This document shows positions 37,790 to 50,329 of a DNA stretch of 64,000 nucleotides, piece after piece. Position numbers and translations under genes: made by a program. A model generated the notes under the pieces. That model had not been told where the DNA came from. It made no database searches and was given only the letters and a program-made list of their open reading frames with translations. The stretch comes from Clusia tigrina. Its lineage: Eukaryota; Arthropoda; Insecta; Diptera; Clusiidae. Location of the stretch: assembly GCA_920105625.2 (NCBI GenBank), contig OV050033.1, positions 114,785,700 through 114,849,699 on the forward strand, written 5' to 3'. The stretch's first letter is position 1. The number at the start of each line of letters is the position of its first letter.

Positions 37790-39161
37790 CAAACACTGAT
37801 AAAACTGCAAATGGCCCTAACTTCTATACGGTACGTCCTACACCTATCAAAGTTTGCAACATAAAAATGCTTGTAACTTTTTACTGGAGCGTCATAAAAC
37901 GTTGAAATTTTGTAACAATAAAGTACTCGAGCCTCTTGTCAATTTAAGCTCTCTCTCAAAGCTATGCTACCCTTGAGTCCCAAATCAAACACTGATAAAA
38001 CTTCAAATGGCCCTAACTTCTATACGGTACGTCCTACACCTATCAAAGTTTGCAACATACAAATGCTTGTAACTTTTTACTGGTGCGTCATAAGACCTTG
38101 AAATTTTGTAACAATAAAGTACTCGAGCCTCTTGTCAATTTAAGCTATCGCTCAAAGCTATGCTTCCGTTGTGTCCCAAATCAAACACTGATAAAACCTC
38201 AAATGGCCCTAACTTCTATACGGTACGTCCTACACATATCAAAGTTTGCAACATACAAATGCTTGTAACTTTTTACTGGAGCATCATAAAACCTTGAAAC
38301 TTTGTAACAATAAAGTACTAGAGCCTCTTGTCAATTTAAGCTATCGCTCAAAGCTATGCTACCCTTGAGTCCCAAATCAAACACTGATAAAACTTCAAAT
38401 GGCCCTAACTTCTATACGGTACGTCCTACACCTATCAAAGTTGGCAACATACAAATGCTTGTAACTTTTTACTGGAGCGTCATAAAACCTTGAAATTTTG
38501 TAACAATAAAGTACTCGAGCCTCTTGTCAATTTAAGCTATCGCTCAAAGCTATGCTACCCTTGAGTCCCGAATCACACACTGATAAAAATTCAAATGGCC
38601 CTAACTTCTATACGGTACGTTTTACACCTATCAAAGTTTGCAACATACAAATGATTATAGCTTTTTTCTGGAGCGTCATAAAACCTTGAAATTATGTAAC
38701 AATAAAGTACTCGAGCCTCTTGTCAATTTAAGTTATCGCTCAAAGCTGTGCTGCCCTTGAGTCCCAAATGAAACACTGGTAAAACTCCAAATGGCCCTAA
38801 CTTCTATACGGTACGTCCTACACCTATCAAAGTTTGCAACATACAAATGCTTGTAACTTTTTACTGGAGCGTCATAAAACCTTGACATTTTGTAACAATA
38901 AAGTACTCGAGCCTCTTGTCAATTAAAGCTATCGCTCAAAGCTATGCTACCCTAGAGTCCCAAATCAAACACTGATAAAACTTCAAATGGCCCTAACTTC
39001 TATACTTTACGTCCTACACCTATCAAAGTTTGCAACATACAAATGCTTGTAACTGTTTACTGGAGCGTCATAAAGCCTTGAAATTTTGTAACAATAAAGT
39101 ACTCCAGCCTCTTGTCAATTTAAGTTATCGCTCAAAGCTATGCTAGCCTTGAGTCCCAAAT
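37790..39161. repeat. Seven-monomer block c-d-e-f-m-n-o (1372 bp)
   Basis: Seven exact 196-bp units that match the preceding block at an offset of 1764 bp for c-d-e-f-m-n (for example the private TGCTTCCGTTG mark at 36400 and 38164), but with a single m-n pair. The terminal o has the ordinary TGCTAGCC ending with GTTATCGC and leads into a d-like unit rather than c. Confidence 0.86.
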
Positions 39162-40337
39162 CAAACACTGATAAAACTTCAAATGGCCCTAACTTCTATA
39201 CGGTACGTCCTACACCTATCAAAGTTTGCAACATACAAATGCTTGTAACTTTTTACTGGTGCGTCATAAAACCTTGAAATTTTGTAACAATAAAGTACTC
39301 GAGCCTCTTGTCAATTTAAGCTATCGCTCAAAGCTATGCTACCCTTGTGTCCCAAATCAAACACTGATAAAACCTCAAATGGCCCTAACTTCTATACGGT
39401 ACGTCCTACACCTATCAAAGTTTGCAACATCCAAATGCTTGTAACTTTTTACTGGAGCCTCATGAAACCTTGAAACTTTGTAACAATAAAGTACTCGAGC
39501 CTCTTGTCAATTTAAGCTATCGCTCAAAGCTATGCTACCCTTGAGTCCCAAATCAAACACTGATAAAACTTCAAATGGCCCTAACTTCTGTACGGTACGT
39601 CCTACACCTATCAAAGTTTGCACCATACAAATGCTTGTAACTTTTTACTGGAGCGTCCTAAAACGTTGAAATTTTGTAACAATAAAGTACTCGAGCCTCT
39701 TGTCAATTAAAGCTATCGCTCCAAGCTATGCTACCCTAGAGTCCCAAATCAAACACTGATAAAACTTCAAATGGCCCTAACTTCTATACTTTACGTCCTA
39801 CACCTATCAAAGTTTGCAACATACAAATGCTTGTAACTGTTTACTGGAGCGTCATAAAGCCTTGAAATTTTGTAACAATAAAGTACTCCAGCCTCTTGTC
39901 AATTTAAGTTATCGCTCAAAGCTATGCTAGCCTTGAGTCCCAAATCAAACACTGATAAAACTTCAAATGGCCCTAACTTCTATACGGTACGCCCTACACC
40001 TATCAAAGTTTGCAACATACAAATGCTTGTAAATTTTTACTGCAGCGTGATAAAACCTTGAAATTTTGTAACAATAAAGTACTCGAGCCTCTTGTCAATT
40101 TAAGTTATCGCTTAAAGCTATGCTACCCTTGAGTTCCAAATCAAACACTGATAAAACTTCATATGGCCCTAACTTCTATACGGTGCATCCCATACCTATC
40201 AAAGTTTGCAACATACTAATGCTTGTAACTGTTTACTGGAGCGTCATAAAACCTTCAAATTTTGTAACAATAAAGTACTCGAGCCTCTTATCAGTTTAAG
40301 TTATCGCTCAAAGCTATGCTACCATTGAGTCCCAAAT
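39162..40337. repeat. Six monomers d', e', r, o, k, l
   Basis: d' (39162) has CTGGTGCGTCATAAAACC and CTTGTGTCC; e' (39358) has CCTCATGAAACC and AACATCCAAATG; r (39554) has CTTCTGTACGG and TTTGCACC but ends with an n-like AATTAAAGC and CCTAGAG, so it is an r/n chimera. Types o, k and l (39750-40337) match 33678-34265. The e'-r order echoes the seed region at 18400-18791. Confidence 0.84.
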
Positions 40338-42097
40338 CAAATACTGATAAAACCTCAAATGGCCCTAACTTCTTTCTATACGGTACGTCCTACACCTATC
40401 AAAGTTTGCAACATACAAATGCCTGTAACTTTTTACTGGAGCGTCATAAAACGTTGAAATTTTGTAACAATAAAGTACTCGAGCCTCTTGTCAATTTAAG
40501 CTCTCTCTCGAAGCTATGCTACCCTTGATCAAACACTGATATAACTTCAAATGGTCCTAACTTCTATACGGTACGTCCTACACCTATCAAAGTTTGCAAC
40601 ATACAAATGCTTGTACCTTTCTACGGGAGCGTCATAAAACCTAGAAATTTTGTAACAATAAGGTACTCGAGCCTCTTGTCAATTTAAGCTAACGCTCAAA
40701 GCTATGCTACCCTTGAGTCCCAAATCAAACACTGATAAAACTGCAAATGGCCCTAACTTCTATACGGTACGTCCTACACCTATCAAAGTTTGCAACATAA
40801 AAATGCTTGTAACTTTTTACTGGAGCGTCATAAAACGTTGAAATTTTGTAACAATAAAGTACTCGAGCCTCTTGTCAATTTAAGCTCTCTCTCAAAGCTA
40901 TGCTACCCTTGAGTCCCAAATCAAACACTGATAAAACTTCAAATGGCCCTAACTTCTATACGGTACGTCCTACACCTATCAAAGTTTGCAACATACAAAT
41001 GCTTGTAACTTTTTACTGGTGCGTCATAAGACCTTGAAATTTTGTAACAATAAAGTACTCGAGCCTCTTGTCAATTTAAGCTATCGCTCAAAGCTATGCT
41101 TCCCTTGTGTCCCAAATCAAACACTGATAAAACCTCAAATGGCCCTAACTTCTATACGGTACGTCCTACACATATCAAAGTTTGCAACATACAAATGCTT
41201 GTAACTTTTTACTGGAGCATCATAAAACCTTGAAACTTTGTAACAATAAAGTACTAGAGCCTCTTGTCAATTTAAGCTATCGCTCAAAGCTATGCTACCC
41301 TTGAGTCCCAAATCAAACACTCATAAAACTTCAAATGGCCCTAACTTCTATACGGTACGTCCTACACCTATCAAAGTTGGCAACATACAAATGCTTGTAA
41401 CTTTTTACTGGAGCGTCATAAAACCTTGAAATTTTGTAACAATAAAGTACTCGAGCCTCTTGTCAATTTAAGCTATCGCTCAAAGCTATGCTACCCTTGA
41501 GTCCCGAATCAAACACTGATAAAAATTCAAATGGCCCTAACTTCTATACGGTACGTTTTACACCTATCAAAGTTTGCAACATACAAATGATTATAGCTTT
41601 TTTCTGGAGCGTCATAAAACCTTGAAATTATGTAACAATAAAGTACTCGAGCCTCTTGTCAATTTAAGTTATCGCTCAAAGCTGTGCTGCCCTTGAGTCC
41701 CAAATGAAACACTGGTAAAACTCCAAATGGCCCTAACTTCTATACGGTACGTCCTACACCTATCAAAGTTTGCAACATACAAATGCTTGTAACTTTTTAC
41801 TGGAGCGTCATAAAACCTTGACATTTTGTAACAATAAAGTACTCGAGCCTCTTGTCAATTAAAGCTATCGCTCAAAGCTATGCTACCCTAGAGTCCCAAA
41901 TCAAACACTGATAAAACTTCAAATGGCCCTAACTTCTATACTTTACGTCCTACACCTATCAAAGTTTGCAACATACAAATGCTTGTAACTGTTTACTGGA
42001 GCGTCATAAAGCCTTGAAATTTTGTAACAATAAAGTACTCCAGCCTCTTGTCAATTTAAGTTATCGCTCAAAGCTATGCTAGCCTTGAGTCCCAAAT
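40338..42097. repeat. Nine-monomer cassette a-f, m, n, o (copy 2, 1760 bp)
   Basis: Same order and same indels as 34266-36025, at a constant offset of 6072 bp (31 monomers minus 4). Private marks include TTTCTACGGGAG in b (40618) and ACTCATAAAAC in f (about 41322). The duplicated tract as a whole runs from about 39670 to 42080, matching about 33600 to 36010. The terminal o has GTTATCGC and TGCTAGCC and leads to d'. Confidence 0.87.
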
Positions 42098-43273
42098 CAA
42101 ACACTGATAAAACTTCAAATGGCCCTAACTTCTATACGGTACGTCCTACACCTATCAAAGTTTGCAACATACAAATGCTTGTAACTTTTTACTGGTGCGT
42201 CATAAAACCTTGAAATTTTGTAACAATAAAGTACTCGAGCCTCTTGTCAATTTAAGCTATCGCTCAAAGCTATGCTACCCTTGTGTCCCAAATCAAACAC
42301 TGATAAAACCTCAAATGGCCCTAACTTCTATACGGTACGTCCTACACCTATCAAAGTTTGCAACATACAAATGCTTGTAACTTTTTACTGGAGCCTCATG
42401 AAACCTTGAAACTTTGTAACAATAAAGTACTCGAGCCTCTTGTCAATTTAAGCTATCGCTCAAAGCTATGCTACCCTTGAGTCCCAAATCAAACACTGAT
42501 AAAACTTCAAATGGCCCTAACTTCTGTACGGTACGTCCTACACCTATCAAAGTTTGCACCATACAAATGCTTGTAACTTTTTACTGGAGCGTCATAAAAC
42601 CTTGAAATTTTGTAACAATAAAGTATTCGAGCCTCTTGTCAATTTAAGTTATCGCTCAAAGCTGTGCTACCCTTGAGTCCCAAATGAAACACTGATAAAA
42701 CTTCAAATGGCCCTAACTTCTATACGGTACGTCCTACACCTATCAAAGTTGGCAACATACAAATGCTTGTAACTTTTTACTGGAGCGTCATAAAACCTTG
42801 AAATTTTGTAACAATAAAGTACTCGAGCCTCTTGTCAATTTAAGCTATCGCTCAAAGCTATGGTACCCTTGAGTCCCGAATCAAACACTGATAAAAATTC
42901 AAATGGCCCTAACTTCTATACGGTACGTTTTACACCTATCAAAGTTTGCAACATACAAATGCTTGTAACTTTTTACTGGAGCCTCATGAAACCTTGAAAC
43001 TTTGTAACAATAAAGTACTCGAGCCTCTTGTCAATTTAAGCTATCGCTCAAAGCTATGCTACCCTTGAGTCCCAAATCAAACACTGATAAAACTTCAAAT
43101 GGCCCTAACTTCTATACTTTACGTCCTACACCTATCAAAGTTTGCAACATACAAATGCTTGTAACTGTTTACTGGAGCGTCATAAAGCCTTGAAATTTTG
43201 TAACAATAAAGTACTCCAGCCTCTTGTCAATTTAAGTTATCGCTCAAAGCTATGCTGGCCTTGAGTCCCAAAT
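42098..43273. repeat. Six monomers d', e', r, f-like, m/e' chimera, o
   Basis: d' (42098), e' (42294) and r (42490) are followed by a unit at 42686 with the CAAATGAAAC start of g and the TTGGCAAC of f. A unit at 42882 begins as m (GTCCCGAATC, ACGTTTTACACC) and ends as e' (CCTCATGAAACC). The block closes with o at 43078 (ATACTTTACG, TGCTGGCC). The two mixed units mark exchange points just upstream of the 15-monomer HOR. Confidence 0.82.
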
Positions 43274-46213
43274 CAAACACTGATAAAACTTCAAATGGCC
43301 CTAACTTCTATACGGTACGTCCTACACCTATCAAAGTTTGCAACATACAAATGCTTGTAACTTTTTACTGGTGCGTCATAAAACCTTGAAATTTTGTAAC
43401 AATAAAGTACTCGAGCCTCTTGTCAATTTAAGCTATCGCTCAAAGCTATGCTACCCTTGTGTCCCAAATCAAACACTGATAAAACCTCAAATGGCCCTAA
43501 CTTCTATACGGTACGTCCTACACCTATCAAAGTTTGCAACATACAAATGCTTGTAACTTTTTACTGGAGCCTCATGAAACCTTGAAACTTTGTAACAATA
43601 AAGTACTCGAGCCTCTTGTCAATTTAAGCTATCGCTCAAAGCTATGCTACCCTTGAGTCCCAAATCAAACACTGATAAAACTTCAAATGGCCCTAACTTC
43701 TGTACGGTACGTCCTACACCTATCAAAGTTTGCACCATACAAATGCTTGTAACTTTTTACTGGAGCGTCATAAAACCTTGAAATTTTGTAACAATAAAGT
43801 ATTCGAGCCTCTTGTCAATTTAAGTTATCGCTCAAAGCTGTGCTACCCTTGAGTCCCAAATGAAACACTGATAAAACTTCAAATGGCCCTAACTTCTATA
43901 CGGTACGTCCTACACCTATCAAAGTTTGCAACATACAAATGCTTGAAAGTTTTTACTGGAGCGTCATAAAACCTTGAAATTTTGTAACAATAAAGTACTC
44001 GAGCCGCTTGTCAATTAAAGCTATCGCTCAAAGCTATGCTACCCTGGAGTCCCAAATCAAACACTGATAAAACTTCAAATGGCCCTAACTTCTATACGGT
44101 ACGTCCTACACCTATCAAAGATTGCAACATACAAATGCTTGTATCTTTTTACTGGTGCGTCATAAGACCTTGAAATTTTGTAACAATAAAGTACTCGAGC
44201 CTCTTGTCAATTTAAGCTATCGCTCAAAGCTATGCTACCCTTGTGTCCCAAATCAAACACTGATAAAACCTCAAATGGCCCTAACTTCTATACGGTACGT
44301 CCTACACCTATCAAAGTTTGCAACATACAAATGCTTGTAACTTTTTACTGGAGCATCATAAAACCTTGAAACTTTGTAACAATAAAGTACTAGAGCCTCT
44401 TGTCAATTTAAGCTATCGCTCAAAGCTATGCTACCCTTGAGTCCCAAATCAAACACTGATAAAACTTCAAATGGCCCTAACTTCTATACGGTACGTCCTA
44501 CACCTATCAAAGTTGCCAACATACAAATGCTTGTAACTTTTTACTGGAGCGTCATAAAGCCTTGAAATTTTGTAACAATAAAGTACTCGAGCCTCTTGTC
44601 AATTTAAGCTATCGCTCAAAGCTATGCTACCCTTGAGTCCCGAATCAAACACTGATAAAAATTCAAATGGCCCTAACTTCTATACGGTACGTTTTACACC
44701 TATCAAAGTTTGCAACATACAAATGATTGTAGCTTTTTTCTGGAGCGTCATAAAACCTTGAAATTATGTAACAATAAAGTACTCGAGCCTCTTGTCAATT
44801 TAAGTTATCGCTCAAAGCTGTGCTGCCCTTGAGTCCCAAATGAAACACTGGTAAAACTCCAAATGGCCCTAACTTCTATACGGTACGTCCTACACCTATC
44901 AAAGTTTGCAACATACAAATGCTTGTAACTTTTTACTGGAGCGTCATAAAACCTTGACATTTTGTAACAATAAAGTACTCGAGCCTCTTGTCAATTAAAG
45001 CTATCGCTCAAAGCTATGCTACCCTAGAGTCCCAAATCAAACACTGATAAAACTTCAAATGTCCCTAACTTCTATACTCTACGTCCTACACCTATCAAAG
45101 TTTGCAACATACAAATGCTTGTAACTGTTTACTGGAGCGTCATAAAGCCTTGAAATTTTGTAACAATAAAGTACTCCAGCCTCTTGTCAATTTAAGTTAT
45201 CGCTCAAAGCTATGCTAGCCTTGAGTCCCAAATCAAACACTGATAAAACTTCAAATGGCCCTAACTTCTATACGGTACGTCCTACACCTATCAAAGTTTG
45301 CAACATACAAATGCTTGTAACTTTTTACTGGTGCGTCATAAAACCTTGAAATTTTGTAACAATAAAGTACTCGAGCCTCTTGTCAATTTAAGCTATCGCT
45401 CAAAGCTATGCTACCCTTGTGTCCCAAATCAAACACTGATAAAACCTCAAATGGCCCTAACTTCTATACGGTACGTCCTACACCTATCAAAGTTTGCAAC
45501 ATACAAATGCTTGTAACTTTTTACTGGAGCATCATAAAACCTTGAAACTTTGTAACAATAAAGTACTAGAGCCTCTTGTCAATTTAAGCTATCGCTCAAA
45601 GCTATGCTACCCTTGAGTCCCAAATCGAACACTGATAAAACTTCAAATGGCCCTAACTTCTATACGGTACGTTTTACACCTATCAAAGTTTGCAACATAC
45701 AAATGATTGTAGCTTTTTTCTGGAGCGTCATAAAACCTTGAAATTATGTAACAATAAAGTACTCGAGCCTCTTGTCAATTTAAGTTATCGCTCAAAGCTG
45801 TGCTGCCCTTGAGTCCCAAATGAAACACTGGTAAAACTCCAAATGGCCCTAACTTCTATACGGTACGTCTTACACCTATCATAGTTTGCAACATACAAAT
45901 GCTTGTAACTTTTTACTGGAGCGTCATAAAACCTTGACATTTTGTAACAATAAAGTACTCGAGCCTCTTGTCAATTAAAGCTATCGCTCAAAGCTATGCT
46001 ACCCTAGAGTCCCAAATCAAACACTGATAAAACTTCAAATGGCCCTAACTTCTATACTTTACGTCCTACACCTATCAAAGTTTGCAACATACAAATGCTT
46101 GTAACTGTTTACTGGAGCGTCATAAAGCCTTGAAATTTTGTAACAATAAAGTACTCCAGCCTCTTGTCAATTTAAGTTATCGCTCAAAGCTATGCTGGCC
46201 TTGAGTCCCAAAT
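43274..46213. repeat. Domain IIb 15-mer HOR copy 1 (2940 bp)
   Basis: Fifteen exact 196-bp units: d', e', r, g', d, e, f, m, n, o, d', e, f/m, n, o. g' (43862) has CTTGAAAGTTTTTAC, GCCGCTTG with AATTAAAGC and CCTGGAGTC. The twelve-unit slot 45626 is an f/m chimera: ordinary start (with CAAATCGAAC) then ACGTTTTACACC and ATGATTGTAGC. The same order from d' starts again exactly 2940 bp later at 46214, including the preceding TGCTGGCC mark at 43256 and 46196. Confidence 0.87.
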
Positions 46214-48957
46214 CAAACACTGATAAAACTTCAAATGGCCCTAACTTCTATACGGTACGTCCTACACCTATCAAAGTTTGCAACATACAAATGCTTGTAA
46301 CTTTTTACTGGTGCGTCATAAAACCTTGAAATTTTGTAACAATAAAGTACTCGAGCCTCTTGTCAATTTAAGCTATCGCTCAAAGCTATGCTACCCTTGT
46401 GTCCCAAATCAAACACTGATAAAACCTCAAATGGCCCTAACTTCTATACGGTACGTCCTACACCTATCAAAGTTTGCAACATACAAATGCTTGTAACTTT
46501 TTACTGGAGCCTCATGAAACCTTGAAACTTTGTAACAATAAAGTACTCGAGCCTCTTGTCAATTTAAGCTATCGCTCAAAGCTATGCTACCCTTGAGTCC
46601 CAAATCAAACACTGATAAAACTTCAAATGGCCCTAACTTCTGTACGGTACGTCCTACACCTATCAAAGTTTGCACCATACAAATGCTTGTAACTTTTTAC
46701 TGGAGCGTCATAAAACCTTGAAATTTTGTAACAATAAAGTATTCGAGCCTCTTGTCAATTTAAGTTATCGCTCAAAGCTGTGCTACCCTTGAGTCCCAAA
46801 TGAAACACTGATAAAACTTCAAATGGCCCTAACTTCTATACGGTACGTCCTACACCTATCAAAGTTTGCAACATACAAATGCTTGAAAGTTTTTACTGGA
46901 GCGTCATAAAACCTTGAAATTTTGTAACAATAAAGTACTCGAGCCGCTTGTCAATTAAAGCTATCGCTCAAAGCTATGCTACCCTGGAGTCCCAAATCAA
47001 ACAGTGATAAAACTTCAAATGGCCCTAACTTCTATACGGTACGTCCTACACCTATCAAAGATTGCAACATACAAATGCTTGTAACTTTTTACTGGTGCGT
47101 CATAAGACCTTGAAATTTTGTAACAATAAAGTACTCGAGCCTCTTGTCAATTTAAGCTATCGCTCAAAGCTATGCTACCCTTGTGTCCCAAATCAAACAC
47201 TGATAAAACCTCAAATGGCCCTAACTTCTATACGGTACGTCCTACACCTATCAAAGTTTGCAACATACAAATGCTTGTAACTTTTTACTGGAGCATCATA
47301 AAACCTTGAAACTTTGTAACAATAAAGTACTAGAGCCTCTTGTCAATTTAAGCTATCGCTCAAAGCTATGCTACCCTTGAGTCCCAAATCAAACACTGAT
47401 AAAACTTCAAATGGCCCTAACTTCTATACGGTACGTCCTACACCTATCAAAGTTGGCAACATACAAATGCTTGTAACTTTTTACTGGAGCGTCATAAAGC
47501 CTTGAAATTTTGTAACAATAAAGTACTCGAGCCTCTTGTCAATTTAAGCTATCGCTCAAAGCTATGCTACCCTTGAGTCCCGAATCAAACACTGATAAAA
47601 ATTCAAATGGCCCTAACTTCTATACGGTACGTTTTACACCTATCAAAGTTTGCAACATACAAATGATTGTAGCTTTTTTCTGGAGCGTCATAAAACCTTG
47701 AAATTATGTAACAATAAAGTACTCGAGCCTCTTGTCAATTTAAGTTATCGCTCAAAGCTGTGCTGCCCTTGAGTCCCAAATGAAACACTGGTAAAACTCC
47801 AAATGGCCCTAACTTCTATACGGTACGTCCTACACCTATCAAAGTTTGCAACATACAAATGCTTGTAACTTTTTACTGGAGCGTCATAAAACCTTGACAT
47901 TTTGTAACAATAAAGTACTCGAGCCTCTTTTCAATTAAAGCTATCGCTCAAAGCTATGCTACCCTAGAGTCCCAAATCAAACACTGATAAAACTTCAAAT
48001 GGCCCTAACTTCTATACTCTACGTCCTACACCTATCAAAGTTTGCAACATACAAATGCTTGTAACTTTTTACTGGTGCGTCATAAAACCTTGAAATTTTG
48101 TAACAATAAAGTACTCGAGCCTCTTGTCAATTTAAGCTATCGCTCAAAGCTATGCTACCCTTGTGTCCCAAATCAAACACTGATAAAACCTCAAATGGCC
48201 CTAACTTCTATACGGTACGTCCTACACCTATCAAAGTTTGCAACATACAAATGCTTGTAACTTTTTACTGGAGCATCATAAAACCTTGAAACTTTGTAAC
48301 AATAAAGTACTAGAGCCTCTTGTCAATTTAAGCTATCGCTCAAAGCTATGCTACCCTTGAGTCCCAAATCAAACACTGATAAAACTTCAAATGGCCCTAA
48401 CTTCTATACGGTACGTCCTACACCTATCAAATTTGGCAACATACAAATGCTTGTAACTTTTTACTGGAGCGTCATAAAACCTTGAAATTTTGTAACAATA
48501 AAGTACTCGAGCCTCTTGTCAATTTAAGCTATCGCTCAAAGCTATGCTACCCTTGAGTCCCGAATCAAACACTGATAAAAATTCAAATGGCCCTAACTTC
48601 TATACGGTACGTTTTACACCTATCAAAGTTTGCAACATACAAATGATTGTAGCTTTTTTCTGGAGCGTCATAAAACCTTGAAATTATGTAACAATAAAGT
48701 ACTCGAGCCTCTTGTCAATTTAAGTTATCGCTCAAAGCTGTGCTGCCCTTGAGTCCCAAATGAAACACTGGTAAAACTCCAAATGGCCCTAACTTCTATA
48801 CGGTACGTCCTACACCTATCAAAGTTTGCAACATACAAATGCTTGTAACTTTTTACTGGAGCGTCATAAAACCTTGAAATTTTGTAACAATAAAGTACTC
48901 GAGCCTCTTGTCAATTTAAGCTATCGCTCAAAGCTATGCTACCCTTGAGTCCCAAAT
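46214..48957. repeat. Domain IIb 15-mer HOR copy 2, 14-monomer version (2744 bp)
   Basis: Order d', e', r, g', d, e, f, m, n, o/d', e, f, m, n. It matches copy 1 at offset 2940 through n at 47782. The unit at 47978 starts as o (ATACTCTACG) but switches after ATGCTTG to CTTTTTACTGGTGCG of d', so one monomer is lost. It keeps f and m as separate units (48370, 48566) where copy 1 has a fusion. The final n (48762) ends in consensus sequence rather than AATTAAAGC. Confidence 0.86.
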
Positions 48958-50329
48958 CAAACACTGATAAAACTTCAAATGGCCCTAACTTCTATACGGT
49001 ACGTCCTACACCTATCAAAGTTTGCAACATACAAATGCTTGTAACTTTTTACTTTAGCGTCATAAAACCTTGAAATTTTGTAACAATAAAATATTCGAGC
49101 CTCTTGTCAATTTAAGTTATCGCTCAAAGCTGTGCTACCCTTGAGTCCCAAATCAAACACTGATAAAACTTCAAATGGCCCTAACTTCTATACGGTACGT
49201 CCTACACCTATCAAAGATTGCAACATACAAATGCTTGAAACTTTTTACTGGAGCTTCATAGAACCTTGAAATTTTGTAACAATAAAGTACTCGAGCCGCT
49301 TGTCAATTTAAGCTATCGCTGAAAGCAATGCTACCCTTGAGTCCCAAATCAAACACTGATAAAACTTCAAATGACCCTAACTTCTATACGGTGCGTCCTA
49401 CACCTATCAAAGTTTGTAACATACAAATGCTTGTTACTTATTACTGGAGCGTGATAAAACCTTGAAATTTTGTAACAATAAAGTACTCGAGCCTCTTGTC
49501 AATTTAAGTTATCGCTTAAAGCTATGCTACCCTTGAGTTCCAAATCAAACACTGATAAAACTTCATATGGCCCTAACTCCTATACGGTGCATCCCACACC
49601 TATCAAAGTTTGCAACATACAAATGCTTGTAACTGTTTACTGGAGCGTCATAAAACCTTCAAATTTTGTAACAATAAAGTACTCGAGCCTCTTGTCAATT
49701 TAAGCTATCGCTCAAAGCTATGCTACCCTTGAGTCGCAAATCAAACACTAATAAAACTTCAAATGGCCCTAACTTCTATACGGTACGTCCTACACCTATC
49801 AAAGTTGGCAACATACAAATGCTTGTAACTTTTTACTGGAGCGTCATAAAGCCTTGAAATTTTGTAACAATAAAGTATTCGAGCCTCTTGTCAATTTAAG
49901 TTATCGCTCAAAGCTGTGCTGCCCTTGAGTCCCAAATGAAACACTGGTAAAACTCCAAATGGCCCTAACTTCTATACGGTACGTCCTACACCTATCAAAG
50001 TTTGCAACATACAAATGCTTGTAACTTTTTACTGGAGCGTCATAAAACCTTGACATTTTGTAACAATAAAGTACTCGAGCCTCTTGTCAATTAAAGCTAT
50101 CGCTCAAAGCTATGCTACCCTAGAGTCCCAAATCAAACACTGATAAAACTTCAAATGGCCCTAACTTCTATACTCTACGTCCTACACCTATCAAAGTTTG
50201 CAACATACAAATGCTTGTAACTGTTTACTGGAGCGTCATAAAGCCTTGAAATTTTGTAACAATAAAGTACTCCAGCCTCTTGTCAATTTAAGTTATCGCT
50301 CAAAGCTATGCTAGCCTTGAGTCCCAAAT
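48958..50329. repeat. Seven monomers r-like, g, h, l, f-like, n, o
   Basis: r-like (48958: TTTAGCG, AAATATTCGAG, GCTGTGC), g (49154), h (49350: CAAATGACCC, TTGTTACTTATTAC), l (49546: GAGTTCC, CATATGG, GGTGCATCCC), a mixed f unit at 49742 (GTCGCAAATC, CACTAATAAAAC, TTGGCAAC, then GTATTCGAG and GTGCTGCCC as in r and m), n (49938) and o (50134). The r-g-h-l string is the same as in the two following blocks and in the seed region. Confidence 0.83.
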
